From: Silicimonas sp.
GTDB taxonomy: Bacteria > Pseudomonadota > Alphaproteobacteria > Rhodobacterales > Rhodobacteraceae
Direction of reading: 5' to 3'
Length of the DNA stretch: 52,997 bases
Assembly (NCBI GenBank): GCA_022819605.1
Contig: JAJEGW010000024.1
Location: 1-52,997, forward strand
A program made the translations under genes and the position numbers. The notes beneath the pieces were generated by a model. The model saw nothing but the letters and a program-made list of their open reading frames with translations. It was not told the DNA's origin and did not search any database. Below are positions 37,634 through 46,014 of this stretch, piece by piece (position 1 is the stretch's first letter; the number at the start of each line of letters is the position of its first letter).

Positions 37634-38725
37634 TTAGTCGCCCTTGCCATCTAATGAAACTGCTTTCTTGAGCGCTTCGATGTCCTTGAAGATCCGGGGC
37701 AATCTACGCCAGTTCCTAGACGCTGCAATATACTGGTCCATCTTCATGGCCGGATAGCCGAGAAGAACCCGGCCGGCCGGAACCCGCGACAGCACAATCG
37801 CGCCACCGCCCACCACGACATCGTCGCCTACCGTGACATTGTCGGTGATCCCCGCCTTCCCGCCGATGATGACCCGATTGCCCACTCTGGACGATCCCGC
37901 GACGCCCGAATGTCCGCAAATCAGGACGTCCTCGCCAATCTGCGCGTTGTGACCGATCTGCACGAGGTTGTCGATCTTCGTGCGATTGCCGATCCGGGTT
38001 GCGCGGATCGTTCCGGCATCCACGGCAGTGTTGACCCCGATCTCCACGTCGTCCCCGATCTCGACCGAACCAAGCGAATGAATGCGACTCCAACCGGCCG
38101 TCATGTCGCCGGATTCGGTTCCGAACGAACGGCGCACTTGCTCGACCCGATCCGATTCTCCTGCCACGAAGCTGAAACCGTCACCTCCGATGACTGCGCC
38201 GGGCTGGCAAATGAAGCGTTCTCCAATCCTGACACTGGCTCCGATCCGGACTCCTGCGTGAAGCAGCGCGTCCCGGCCAACCTCCACGTCCTCAGCAATG
38301 CTGACATGCGCCGCGATTCGGGAATTTGCGTCAATTCGCGCCCGGGCTCCTATCACGACCAAGGGCCCGATTGACGCGCCCTTGCCAACTTCGGCGCTCG
38401 GATCAACCACTGCGGATGGATGGATGCCCGGCGCAATTTCGGGCCCTTCATCCAGCAATGACGTCAAACCCGCCATCGCCATTCTTGGGTGCTTCACCTT
38501 GATGGCGGCCTCCAGGCCGAGAGCCTGCCAGTCGGCATCAATCCAGACGATTGCGGCACGCGCACTGCCGTCAGTCAGCGCCGCAGCATATTCCGGGCTC
38601 ATGGCCAATGCGAGTTCATCCGCCGCGGCCTCGCCTGGCTCGGCAGCGCCCTTGACGGAAAGGTGGATGTCACCGAAGGCATCTGCCCCCAGCGCCGCCG
38701 CAATTTTCTCGACTGTCTGATTCAT
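37634..38725 (-). CDS. lpxD: UDP-3-O-acylglucosamine N-acyltransferase
   Basis: LpxD adds the second hydroxyacyl chain in lipid A synthesis, taking it from an ACP thioester. The 363-residue protein has the N-terminal uridine-binding domain (about 1-95), then left-handed beta-helix hexapeptide repeats. The catalytic histidine is at 259 in DNLVQIGHNAQIG, with QPGAVIGGDGFSFV and the C-terminal RLPRIFKDIEALKKAV. The gene is not in the usual bamA-lpxD-fabZ-lpxA-lpxB string; it leads an ACP and condensing-enzyme pair instead. The frame extends to 38773, but ATG 38725 fits the family. Confidence 0.93.
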   Translation of the reverse strand: MNQTVEKIAAALGADAFGDIHLSVKGAAEPGEAAADELALAMSPEYAAALTDGSARAAIVWIDADWQALGLEAAIKVKHPRMAMAGLTSLLDEGPEIAPGIHPSAVVDPSAEVGKGASIGPLVVIGARARIDANSRIAAHVSIAEDVEVGRDALLHAGVRIGASVRIGERFICQPGAVIGGDGFSFVAGESDRVEQVRRSFGTESGDMTAGWSRIHSLGSVEIGDDVEIGVNTAVDAGTIRATRIGNRTKIDNLVQIGHNAQIGEDVLICGHSGVAGSSRVGNRVIIGGKAGITDNVTVGDDVVVGGGAIVLSRVPAGRVLLGYPAMKMDQYIAASRNWRRLPRIFKDIEALKKAVSLDGKGD

Positions 38726-38800
38726 GTCGGACCCGCGAGCTTGCGATGCCGAATTCGCCCTGCCCGTCTTCAAGTTGTCGGCATCGTTTCGACCCGAGCC

Positions 38801-40420
38801 TTAGCTCCTGATCTCCTGGAGCGAAACCCCGGCACCTTTCAGCGCTTCCCAGATGCGCGCATCGCGCCCATAAATGTCGCGCCGAAACTGGATCCTGCCG
38901 TCCGCCTGCGTGAACGCGGTGCGATAAACGAGATGGACCGGCACGTGCTCGTCGAGTCTGACCACGATTTCCTCGCCGGTTGCCAAGCGATCGTGGAAGA
39001 ACTCCTCCGGATCTGCAACCTGCCTCCTCAGGAGTGCGTAGGCGAAGTCAATGGGATCGCCGAGACGGACGCAGCCATGGCTGAAGGCCCGGGCACCCTC
39101 GCTGAACAGCTCTTTGTGCGGCGTGTCGTGGAGGTAGACATTGTAAAGGTTCGGAAACATGAACTTGACGACGCCCAGCGCATTGCTCGCGCCCGGCAGT
39201 TGTTTCATTTCGAAGGGAAAGTTTTTCTCGTCGAACAGGGCAAATTCTACGCTGTCCCGCTCCACCACCTCTCCAACGCTGTCGAACAGTGTCAGGTGAG
39301 CCACCGAATTCGGATCAACCTTCAGCCTCGGAAAATACTCCTTGATCGTGATCGAGCGTGGAACATACCAGGTCGGGTTGATCACCAAGTGCTCCATCAC
39401 GTCCGAAAACTCGGGCGTCCGACGATTGTCACCTCTGGCTCCCACGACGGAGCGAGTCACGAAGGTGACCTCGCCGTCATCCACGATCCGCACGTGAAAG
39501 TCCGGAATGTTCACCCAGACATGACGGTCACCAAGCGGCATGTTCATCCAGCGCTCGCGCTCCATGGCAACCATGACTTGCGAGAGTCGCGTCGTCGGCG
39601 AGACATTGATTTGGCGCAGCGTGATCGGGCCTGCCACTCCGTCGGGCAGCAACCCATGATCGAACTGGAAGACTGCCACGGCCTGCTGCATCCTCAGGTC
39701 ATACACCTTGCTCGCGTTTCGCCTGAGGTATCCCATGGCGACAAGCCGGTTGCGAAGTTGCACGACCTCCTCGCCTTCAGCACCGGGCTTCAGCAAGCTG
39801 GCATGCACCTTGGGGCCCCAGCCGCGTCTGCCTATCAGTCTCTCGAGACGCTCCTTCTCCTCCCTGAGCTGCGCATATTCCCGACTGGACGGCGGCAACG
39901 CCTGGATGAAGGCGTCAGGCGACGAACTTAAAAATGCCGACAAGATCGACGCGCCATCCCTGTGAGGCACCTTTCGCCCGATTTCCTCATCGACCTCGCT
40001 TGGCTCCAGAATGCCCGTCTGCACATCGCGCGCATAGCGAAGGAACAGCCGGCTCAATTCGACTTCAAGCCGACCGAGGTCTTGTTGGGAACGCACTCGG
40101 CGAGGATTTATGTTCAGAATATCGAGACGATAGCGTTCCGTCGGAAGTCCGTGGGACGGTGCGTCTTTCACCGCCTTCAGGAACGCGGCCCTTCGCTGCC
40201 ACGACTTGCTGCTCCTGTCCGTCCAGATCGGCCTGTAGCCCGTGGTCTCGTAGAATTCGGCGATGACACGGTCACCCGCCGCCACTTGGGCGACGGTCTG
40301 CGCGAATTCGGAAGATCCGTTCTGGGCGAAGACCGAATGCGCAGAACCCACCATCAAGAACAATACGCAAAGCGCGCTGAAAGCAGCGTACCTCAATTGG
40401 AAGAATCCAGTTTTCATCAT
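38801..40420 (-). CDS. L,D-transpeptidase with peptidoglycan-binding domain (LdtD/YcbB-like)
   Basis: The 539-residue envelope protein has a signal peptide or anchor (AAFSALCVLFLMVGSAHSVFA) and a large N-terminal region. A peptidoglycan-binding domain lies at about 213-271 (LKPGAEGEEVVQLRNRLVAM). The C-terminal YkuD domain has the catalytic HGC motif (SHGCVRLGDP; C450). Such enzymes make 3-3 cross-links in peptidoglycan or attach proteins to it. The two-methionine start at 40420/40417 places the signal correctly. It follows lpxD upstream in the same strand direction with a 75-base gap. Confidence 0.92.
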   Translation of the reverse strand: MMKTGFFQLRYAAFSALCVLFLMVGSAHSVFAQNGSSEFAQTVAQVAAGDRVIAEFYETTGYRPIWTDRSSKSWQRRAAFLKAVKDAPSHGLPTERYRLDILNINPRRVRSQQDLGRLEVELSRLFLRYARDVQTGILEPSEVDEEIGRKVPHRDGASILSAFLSSSPDAFIQALPPSSREYAQLREEKERLERLIGRRGWGPKVHASLLKPGAEGEEVVQLRNRLVAMGYLRRNASKVYDLRMQQAVAVFQFDHGLLPDGVAGPITLRQINVSPTTRLSQVMVAMERERWMNMPLGDRHVWVNIPDFHVRIVDDGEVTFVTRSVVGARGDNRRTPEFSDVMEHLVINPTWYVPRSITIKEYFPRLKVDPNSVAHLTLFDSVGEVVERDSVEFALFDEKNFPFEMKQLPGASNALGVVKFMFPNLYNVYLHDTPHKELFSEGARAFSHGCVRLGDPIDFAYALLRRQVADPEEFFHDRLATGEEIVVRLDEHVPVHLVYRTAFTQADGRIQFRRDIYGRDARIWEALKGAGVSLQEIRS

Positions 40421-40642
40421 TCGCAATGCACCTGCACCTGATCGCGCCAAGGGCTCAACACGTCGCAATTTTTCCAATTATGCCGACGCTGTCCATTCAC
40501 ATCTGTGTAATTCCATTTCAAGAAACCGATTCGTCACCATCGGCCCCATGCATCGGAAACTTCATATGTGACTGAATCCTAACGCGAAATTTGGTTTGGA
40601 AGGACTCTTCGTTGTTGCCTTCATGCAACATGCGCGGACGGT

Positions 40643-41437
40643 TCAGTCAGCATGCTTCCGCCAACGGTGCTCCAGCCGCCGCAATGCAAGTGAAAGGCTG
40701 ATCGTGATTGCCAGATAGATGAGAGCGACGACATTGTAGGTTTCGAAATAGCGAAAATTGCTCGCGGCGGTAACCTTGCCCAGTTGCGTCACATCCAGCA
40801 CGCCAAGCACCGACACCAGGGAACTGTCCTTCACCAACGCGACAAAGTCATTGCCCAAGGGCGGCAACACGACCCTGATGGCCTGCGGAAATACAATGAA
40901 CCGAAATCGATGCAGGCCTGAGAGCCCCAATGCCTTGGCAGCCTCGATCTGTCCTGCAGGAACGGATGCGAAGCCTGCGCGGAACACCTCGGAAATGAAC
41001 GCCGAGTAGGCGATGACGAGGGCCAGGACTGCACGCCACAACAAAGGAAAGTCGCGTGATCGGACAGGATCGAATCCAAGTCCGCCCCTGATCCAGTTGG
41101 CCAGTTCCACCAGTGCCGGTGCAAGCACGAAGGCGACGTAGAGCAGCAGGACCAGTATCGGAACGCCGCGCACGATCTCGACATAAAAGCGTGCGGACTG
41201 GCGCACGAGCCGCCACTTCGACGAACTGCCCAGTGCCAAAAGCAGCCCGACGCCGGACGCCAGCGCGAAACTGACCAATGTAACGAACACGGTGATCTTC
41301 ACGCCCTTCAGGAGCGTGACGAGTATCTGCCGGTGCAGGCTGTCCGACAGAACATGCCAGAAAGCGTATCCCGCAAGCGCCAGCACGGCTACGAGCCACC
41401 ACGGGAACTCTTCGTCCTGAGGTGCAGGAGCGTCCAT
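40643..41437 (-). CDS. Polar amino-acid ABC transporter permease
   Basis: The 264-residue protein has about five helices and the HisM/GlnP-type signature: VKITVFVTLVSFALASGVGLLLAL, then FYVEIVRGVPILVLLLY. The ATPase-contact loop contains EVFRAGFASVPAGQIEAAKALGLSG. It probably imports an amino acid together with the binding protein encoded 50 bases upstream. No ATP-binding subunit or second permease lies in the window, so the transporter depends on a gene elsewhere. Confidence 0.9.
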   Translation of the reverse strand: MDAPAPQDEEFPWWLVAVLALAGYAFWHVLSDSLHRQILVTLLKGVKITVFVTLVSFALASGVGLLLALGSSSKWRLVRQSARFYVEIVRGVPILVLLLYVAFVLAPALVELANWIRGGLGFDPVRSRDFPLLWRAVLALVIAYSAFISEVFRAGFASVPAGQIEAAKALGLSGLHRFRFIVFPQAIRVVLPPLGNDFVALVKDSSLVSVLGVLDVTQLGKVTAASNFRYFETYNVVALIYLAITISLSLALRRLEHRWRKHAD

Positions 41438-41486
41438 TCGTCAGACTGGCTGGAGCCGCCACTTCATCCGGAGGGACGGAGCACGC

Positions 41487-42275
41487 TTACTGACCCATCT
41501 TGTATTCGAGAAACCACTTGGTGTTCAGCGCTTCGAGCGTTCCGTCCGCATGCATTTCCGCGATCGCAGCGTTCATCGGGCCGACCAGGTCGCTGCCTTT
41601 GGGAAATATGAACCCGAATTCCTCTGTTCCCAGCGGCTCTCCCACGATCTTCAGCTTGCCTTCCGAGGCAGAGACGTACCCGTTCGCCGCGGTGCTGTCG
41701 GACAGCACCAGATCGACATCGCCCGTCCGCAGCGCCTGCAGGGCAGCTCCGAAGGTCTCGAACTGAATGACCCGAGGATTCGCCTCATCGCCGTCAAGGA
41801 TGTCGTAGATCGTGACATAGAACGGAGTCGTTCCAGGCTGCGCACCTGCGAGCAGATCAGGGTTGGCGGCAAAGCTCTCGTCGTCGTCGAAGCGGGACTC
41901 GTCGCCGGCGACGATCATCATCATTTGAGAAACCATGTAGGAGTCCGAGAAATCGACCTTTTCCTTGCGATCTTCCCGAATGGTGATGCCCGTCATGCCC
42001 ATGTCGTACTGGCCCTCGCTCACCGCAGCGATCATCGCGTCCCAGCTGATGTTCTCATAGACGACATCGATGTTCAGGCGTTTCCCAATTTCTGCCATGG
42101 CGTCATATTCCCATCCGACCGCCTTGCCGGACTTTGGGTCCACGAACTGCAGCGGCGGATAGGCGTTCTCCGTCACGACCACCACTTCCCGCCCCTCCAG
42201 ATCCGGCAATTCCGCGAAAGCGGCTCCTGCCCAAATCGTCAAGACCAATGCTACGGCTGTCAGCGCTGTCTTCAT
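41487..42275 (-). CDS. Polar amino-acid ABC transporter, periplasmic binding protein
   Basis: The 262-residue protein has a signal peptide ([21 protein letters not shown]) and the family-3 solute-binding pattern: [59 protein letters not shown] split as consecutive motifs, and [19 protein letters not shown]. The ligand is probably a polar amino acid; its identity is not readable. ATG 42275 is preceded by an excellent GAGGAGG ribosome-binding site. The preceding frame start at 42302 is unnecessary. Confidence 0.92.
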   Translation of the reverse strand: MKTALTAVALVLTIWAGAAFAELPDLEGREVVVVTENAYPPLQFVDPKSGKAVGWEYDAMAEIGKRLNIDVVYENISWDAMIAAVSEGQYDMGMTGITIREDRKEKVDFSDSYMVSQMMMIVAGDESRFDDDESFAANPDLLAGAQPGTTPFYVTIYDILDGDEANPRVIQFETFGAALQALRTGDVDLVLSDSTAANGYVSASEGKLKIVGEPLGTEEFGFIFPKGSDLVGPMNAAIAEMHADGTLEALNTKWFLEYKMGQ

Positions 42276-42622
42276 TTCGGTGCCTCCTCGGTCATGTGCC
42301 AACCTTCAGACTGCACCCGGCAATCACGAGCGGCAAGGCAATTCCTTGGGCGCTCTCCAACCCCCAAGGGAGGCAAATTCAATTCAATCCACAGGAAATT
42401 CGCTCATCTTGTTGCTTGCAGTGCCGCATGGCACAAGCAGGTGTGTCAATGCGCGGTTTCTTGCCGATTTCGTGGCCGTGCCCGCAATACATGAGACAAA
42501 TTAGTTCCGTTCAGTGCGCAATTGGACTATAAGGGCGCTGCGCCCGGGGGGTCAACGAAGGTGCACCTGTCGGTGCGGCAAGAGTATCGCAGGGCGAAAA
42601 ATGCGGGACGTAAGCTTGTAGC
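42276..42622 (+). other. Divergent intergenic region with a GC palindrome
   Basis: The 347 bases between the binding-protein gene and the DUF882 gene hold no credible gene. A GGGCGC-T-GCGCCC palindrome lies at 42533-42545, right after an AT-rich TATAAG. It could be an operator or a short hairpin in the DUF882 leader. Confidence 0.35.
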
Positions 42623-43192
42623 ATGGAGACATTCCATCCGAATGGCTTGACGCGACGTGGGTTGCTGGGAGCGTTTTGCGCAACGGCGCTGGTTGCGGCG
42701 CCGGTTTACGCGAACGCATCCGGCCTTTTGCGCGGCGCGGGCGACATCCGAAAGATCAAGATGTATTCCGGTCGGACCGGTGAGAGCATTGATACGGTTT
42801 ACTGGATCGAGGGCGAGTACATCCGTGAGGCCCTGAAGGAATTCAACAAATTCATGCGTGATATTCGCACCAACCAGGTCAAGCGGATCGACAAGCGCAC
42901 AATCGACATCCTTGCGGCGTCCCATCGGATGCTGGACGCGGATGCGCCTTTCCTCCTGCTTTCCGGCTATCGGTCACCCAAGACCAACGCGATGCTGAGA
43001 CGGCGCTCGCGGGCCGTCGCTCGGAACTCGCTGCACATGAAAGGCCAGGCGGCAGACGTCCGTCTGCACGGGCGCAGCGTCGCCCAGGTCGCCAGGGCAG
43101 CGGTGTCCTGCTCCGCTGGCGGCGTGGGCAGGTACTCGCGCTCCGGCTTTGTCCACATGGATTGCGGCCCGGTTCGGACCTGGGGGCGGTAA
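42623..43192 (+). CDS. DUF882 (YcbK-like) peptidoglycan peptidase, Tat-exported
   Basis: The 189-residue protein has a twin-arginine signal (LTRRGLLGAFCATALVAAPVYA). Its M15-type domain has the zinc ligands of the LAS superfamily apparently intact: H138 and D145 in LHMKGQAADV and H178 in GFVHMDCGP. The substrate-side SGYRSPKTNAML is also present. It probably trims peptidoglycan in the periplasm. In E. coli ycbK adjoins ycbB, which encodes an L,D-transpeptidase; here the LdtD-like gene is nearby but separated by the amino-acid ABC pair and on the other strand. Confidence 0.9.
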   Translation: METFHPNGLTRRGLLGAFCATALVAAPVYANASGLLRGAGDIRKIKMYSGRTGESIDTVYWIEGEYIREALKEFNKFMRDIRTNQVKRIDKRTIDILAASHRMLDADAPFLLLSGYRSPKTNAMLRRRSRAVARNSLHMKGQAADVRLHGRSVAQVARAAVSCSAGGVGRYSRSGFVHMDCGPVRTWGR

Positions 43193-43323
43193 GCCCTGTT
43201 TACATGATTCGAGACTGACGGCGATCTGACGCGGCTGGCTTGGTCCGCTCCGGCCTGACGACGGGCAGACCGCCACGGAGCCAGCCGGACATTGGACCTT
43301 GGAATCGATCACAATCTGACCGA

Positions 43324-44337
43324 CTACACGGAGTCACTCGGTGCTCCCGTCGTGGCCCTGATCACCAGCTCCGCAGAAATCTCGGACACGGTTGCCGGCA
43401 TGCTGGGATCTTCGACACGATCCAATAGCACCCTTGCCAGCTTGCGACCCAATTTCTGGGGGTGCACGGCCAGCGTGGTCAGTGGAGGTGTGGCAGCGGC
43501 TGCATCCTGAATGTCGTCGAAGCCGATGATCGAAACATCGCGGCCGGGCACTTGGCCCGACCTTATGAGCGCGAGGCTGGCACCGAGTGCGACGACGTCA
43601 CCGTTGCAGACCACGGCGGTGACTTCAGGATGCACCCGACGCAGGTCCAAAAGGGCATTGAGCCCGGCCAGCTTGTAGTCCTCACAGTCCCAGACCACGC
43701 TCGGGGCCAGATTGCGTCGGGTCCTCTCCCGTTCGTACCCTTCGATCCTTTCCTTGCGCACATGGGTCATGTCGGTCCCGCCGAGATAGGCGATGTGCCT
43801 GTGACCCAGATCCGCCAGGTACCCGGTAGCTGTCGCGGTTGCCTCGGCATTGCGGATGCCAACATGATCAAAGTCGCGGTGCACCGGTCTCAAGAAGGTG
43901 ACAGTTGGAATTCTCTGCGCGCTCAGCAGCTCCAGGGCCTCGGATTGCGTGTCCGCCGCGGGAACCCAGAGCAGTCCGCCGCGACCGTGCCGGATGAAAG
44001 CCTCGAGTTGCCTCCTCTGCCGATCCGAGTCGTCGCGCGTGTCAACGATGGAGACCAGATATCCGTTTGCTTCCAGCAGATCCACCGCGCCGCTTATGAC
44101 TTCTGCATTGAAGGGGTTCTGCAACTGGTTGATGACGAAACCGATCTCGTGGTTTTCGCCCGACCGCATGGAGGCGGCACGAGAGTCCTTCACGTAGTGC
44201 AGCTTGCTTGCTGCCTTCAGCACTTTCTTGCGGGTTTCGGCTGAGATCCGCCCAGTGCCGCGCAATGCCTGGCTCACGGTCGGAACCGAAACGCCCGCCT
44301 CCTTGGCGACGGTTTCCAGTGTTGGCTTGCCGGACAC
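43324..44337 (-). CDS. LacI-family transcriptional regulator
   Basis: The 337-residue protein has the LacI helix-turn-helix and hinge (TLETVAKEAGVSVPTVSQALRGTGRIS) and a periplasmic-binding-protein-like sugar domain ending with DVSIIGFDDIQDAAAATPPL. It is divergent from the carbohydrate ABC operon, so it most likely represses that operon until its sugar ligand appears. Two ATATAACG sites in the shared intergenic region are candidate operators, one only about 20 bases from its own start, which suggests autoregulation. Confidence 0.93.
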   Translation of the reverse strand: MSGKPTLETVAKEAGVSVPTVSQALRGTGRISAETRKKVLKAASKLHYVKDSRAASMRSGENHEIGFVINQLQNPFNAEVISGAVDLLEANGYLVSIVDTRDDSDRQRRQLEAFIRHGRGGLLWVPAADTQSEALELLSAQRIPTVTFLRPVHRDFDHVGIRNAEATATATGYLADLGHRHIAYLGGTDMTHVRKERIEGYERERTRRNLAPSVVWDCEDYKLAGLNALLDLRRVHPEVTAVVCNGDVVALGASLALIRSGQVPGRDVSIIGFDDIQDAAAATPPLTTLAVHPQKLGRKLARVLLDRVEDPSMPATVSEISAELVIRATTGAPSDSV

Positions 44338-44354
44338 GGCTGGACCTTCCGTTT

Positions 44355-44370
44355 GGATATAACGTTTAGG
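44355..44370 (+). promoter_or_regulatory. Candidate LacI-family operator near the regulator's own start
   Basis: GGATATAACGTTTAGG has a palindromic AACGTT core with the central CG that LacI-type operators usually share. It repeats the ATATAACG of a second site 109 bases away in the same intergenic region. Confidence 0.4.
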
Positions 44371-44455
44371 CAGTTTTTTGGCCTTCAGAGATACAAATTT
44401 ACAAGAAGAACCATGAATGCTCAGACAATAAAGTCAAGTCGATTTCAAAATTTCC

Positions 44456-44482
44456 TTGACATAAGATATAACGATATATCAA
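44456..44482 (+). promoter_or_regulatory. Promoter of the carbohydrate ABC operon with an embedded operator
   Basis: TTGACA (44456-44461) is a perfect -35 hexamer; TATCAA (44477-44482) is a plausible -10 at 15 bases. The imperfect palindrome GATATAACGATATATC (44465-44480) fills the spacer, a position where a bound LacI-type repressor would block RNA polymerase. Confidence 0.45.
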
Positions 44483-44507
44483 ACTGTGCTCAAGGGAGGT
44501 GATTCGC

Positions 44508-44561
44508 ATGCGGCCGTGTCAACGGACCAATGCTTGCCACCCGACAGGGCTGACCGTTTGA
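44508..44561 (+). CDS. Possible 17-residue leader peptide
   Basis: An ATG with a near-perfect ribosome-binding site (AAGGGAGGTGA, seven bases upstream) opens a frame MRPCQRTNACHPTGLTV ending at TGA 44559-44561. It lies between the promoter and the binding-protein gene. It has no run of a single regulatory amino acid, so attenuation by a specific tRNA is not obvious. Alternatively the strong site is only a duplicate of the downstream one and the ORF is incidental. Confidence 0.35.
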   Translation: MRPCQRTNACHPTGLTV

Positions 44562-44638
44562 CCGCTGGTCGAGGCGAGGCCGTTTCAGATGGGAGTCGGC
44601 ATGAAGCCCGACCCCGACCGACACTCAAGGGAGGAAGC

Positions 44639-45904
44639 ATGACCCTAAATTCGAGAATTCTTGGCGCAGCGTCTGGCGTTGCCTTTGCCTGCACCGCGTT
44701 CGCGGCTCAGGCCGAAGTGCTGTTCTGGTCCACGCAAGCGAAACCCGTCGAAGAGGCGCAAGCCATGCGCGAGCAGGTCCTCGCCGGAGCTGGCGCAGTC
44801 GACTACCAGCCCAATGATGGTGGCCCGTGGCTGACCCGGCTTCAGGCGGAACTTCAATCCGGCTCCGGTTCGATCGGCGTACTTGGTGCACTGCATGGCG
44901 ACTTTTCCGCCATGAATCCCGATGATCTTGTCGACCTCGACGACGTGGGCGTGATGAGCGCCTCGGAGACGTTCAACGATCTCGCCAAGCTCGGCACCGA
45001 CAGCATGCAGTACATCCCCTGGATGCAGGCCAGCTACATCATGGCGGCCAGCAAGGATGCGCTGCAGTACCTGCCTGAAGGCGCTGACGTCGACGCGCTG
45101 ACCTACGACCAGCTGATCGAGTGGGCGGCCAACGCGCATGAAGCGGCAGGTGAGCCAAAGTTCGGCTTCCCGGCTGGCCCAAAGGGTCTGAAGCATCGCT
45201 TCTTCCAAGGCTACCTTTACCCGTCGTTCACCAACGGCGTGGTCCGCACCTTCGCTTCCGACGAGGCCGTGACCGCTTGGGAAAAGATGCGCGAACTCTG
45301 GACGCATACCAACCCGGCTTCGACCAACTTCTCGTTCATGCAGGAACAACTGCTGTCGGGTGACGCGTGGATCGTGTTCGACCACACCTCGCGTCTGGCG
45401 CAGGCGTTCAACGAGCGTCCCGACGACTTCGTCGCCTTCCCGGCACCTGCAGGCCCGACCGGGCGCGGCTTCATGCCCGTTCTGGCCGGTGTCGCCATCC
45501 CGCGCACAGCACCCGACATGGACGCGGCAAGGGCTTTGGTCGAGTACATGCTGAAACCGGAAACGCAGATCGCAACGCTGCGTGCGACCAACTTCTTCCC
45601 GGTTGTTGGCGTGACCCTGCCTGACGATCTGCCGCCGTCGGTGAAAGCTGCAGGTGACGCAGTTGCGAAAATGAGCGCTTCGGCCGACGCCAACCCGGGA
45701 CTGCTGCCTGCGGGTCTGGGCGACAAGGGCGGTGACTTCAACCGCGTCTTCGTCGACAGCTTCGAGCGCATCGTGCTGGCGGGTCAGGACATCCGCGCCG
45801 TCCTGGACGACCAGAAGGGCCGGCTGGCCGCAATCATGGAAGAGACCGGTGCGCCTTGCTGGGCTCCCGACGCACCTTCCGACGGGGCCTGCCCTGTCGA
45901 ATAA
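44639..45904 (+). CDS. Carbohydrate ABC transporter, periplasmic binding protein
   Basis: The 421-residue family-1 solute-binding protein has a signal peptide (ending FAAQA) and typical blocks such as DAWIVFDHTSRLAQAF and VAIPRTAPDMDAARALVEYM. It delivers a sugar or glycoside to the permeases encoded downstream. ATG 44639 has AAGGGAGG six bases upstream; the open frame reaches back to 44486 through the leader but the signal peptide fixes the start. Two hairpins follow the gene, as is common after highly expressed binding proteins. The ligand is not readable from sequence. Confidence 0.9.
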   Translation: MTLNSRILGAASGVAFACTAFAAQAEVLFWSTQAKPVEEAQAMREQVLAGAGAVDYQPNDGGPWLTRLQAELQSGSGSIGVLGALHGDFSAMNPDDLVDLDDVGVMSASETFNDLAKLGTDSMQYIPWMQASYIMAASKDALQYLPEGADVDALTYDQLIEWAANAHEAAGEPKFGFPAGPKGLKHRFFQGYLYPSFTNGVVRTFASDEAVTAWEKMRELWTHTNPASTNFSFMQEQLLSGDAWIVFDHTSRLAQAFNERPDDFVAFPAPAGPTGRGFMPVLAGVAIPRTAPDMDAARALVEYMLKPETQIATLRATNFFPVVGVTLPDDLPPSVKAAGDAVAKMSASADANPGLLPAGLGDKGGDFNRVFVDSFERIVLAGQDIRAVLDDQKGRLAAIMEETGAPCWAPDAPSDGACPVE

Positions 45905-45955
45905 GTCCGGTTGGACTTTCCTGCCGGAGCCCGGACCTGTAAATTGGGTCCGGGC
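45903..45955 (+). repeat. Two tandem hairpins after the binding-protein gene
   Basis: AAGTCC/GGACTT (45903-45908 and 45913-45918) forms a six-pair stem with a GGTT loop. GCCCGGACC/GGTCCGGGC (45929-45937 and 45947-45955) forms a perfect nine-pair stem. There is no T-run, and the operon continues, so these probably stabilise the binding-protein message and damp downstream expression, as in malE-malF regions. Confidence 0.5.
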
Positions 45956-46014
45956 ATATCCTCAGAAGACAATCCGACAACGGCGCATCCCTGCGCCAAG
46001 AAAGGAGCGGTCCG

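Larger units (their letters stand above)
44338..44638 (+). other. Regulatory region between the LacI gene and the ABC operon
   Basis: These 301 bases are AT-rich by the standard of this window. They hold two operator candidates, the operon promoter, and a leader with two copies of CTCAAGGGAGG at 44489-44499 and 44624-44634. The first copy serves a 17-codon ORF and the second serves the binding-protein gene. Confidence 0.5.

Noticed and set aside
38489..39931. A 480-codon open frame on the plus strand
   Set aside because: It is the complement of the lpxD 5' region and the L,D-transpeptidase gene; its sequence is low in hydrophobic structure and matches no family.
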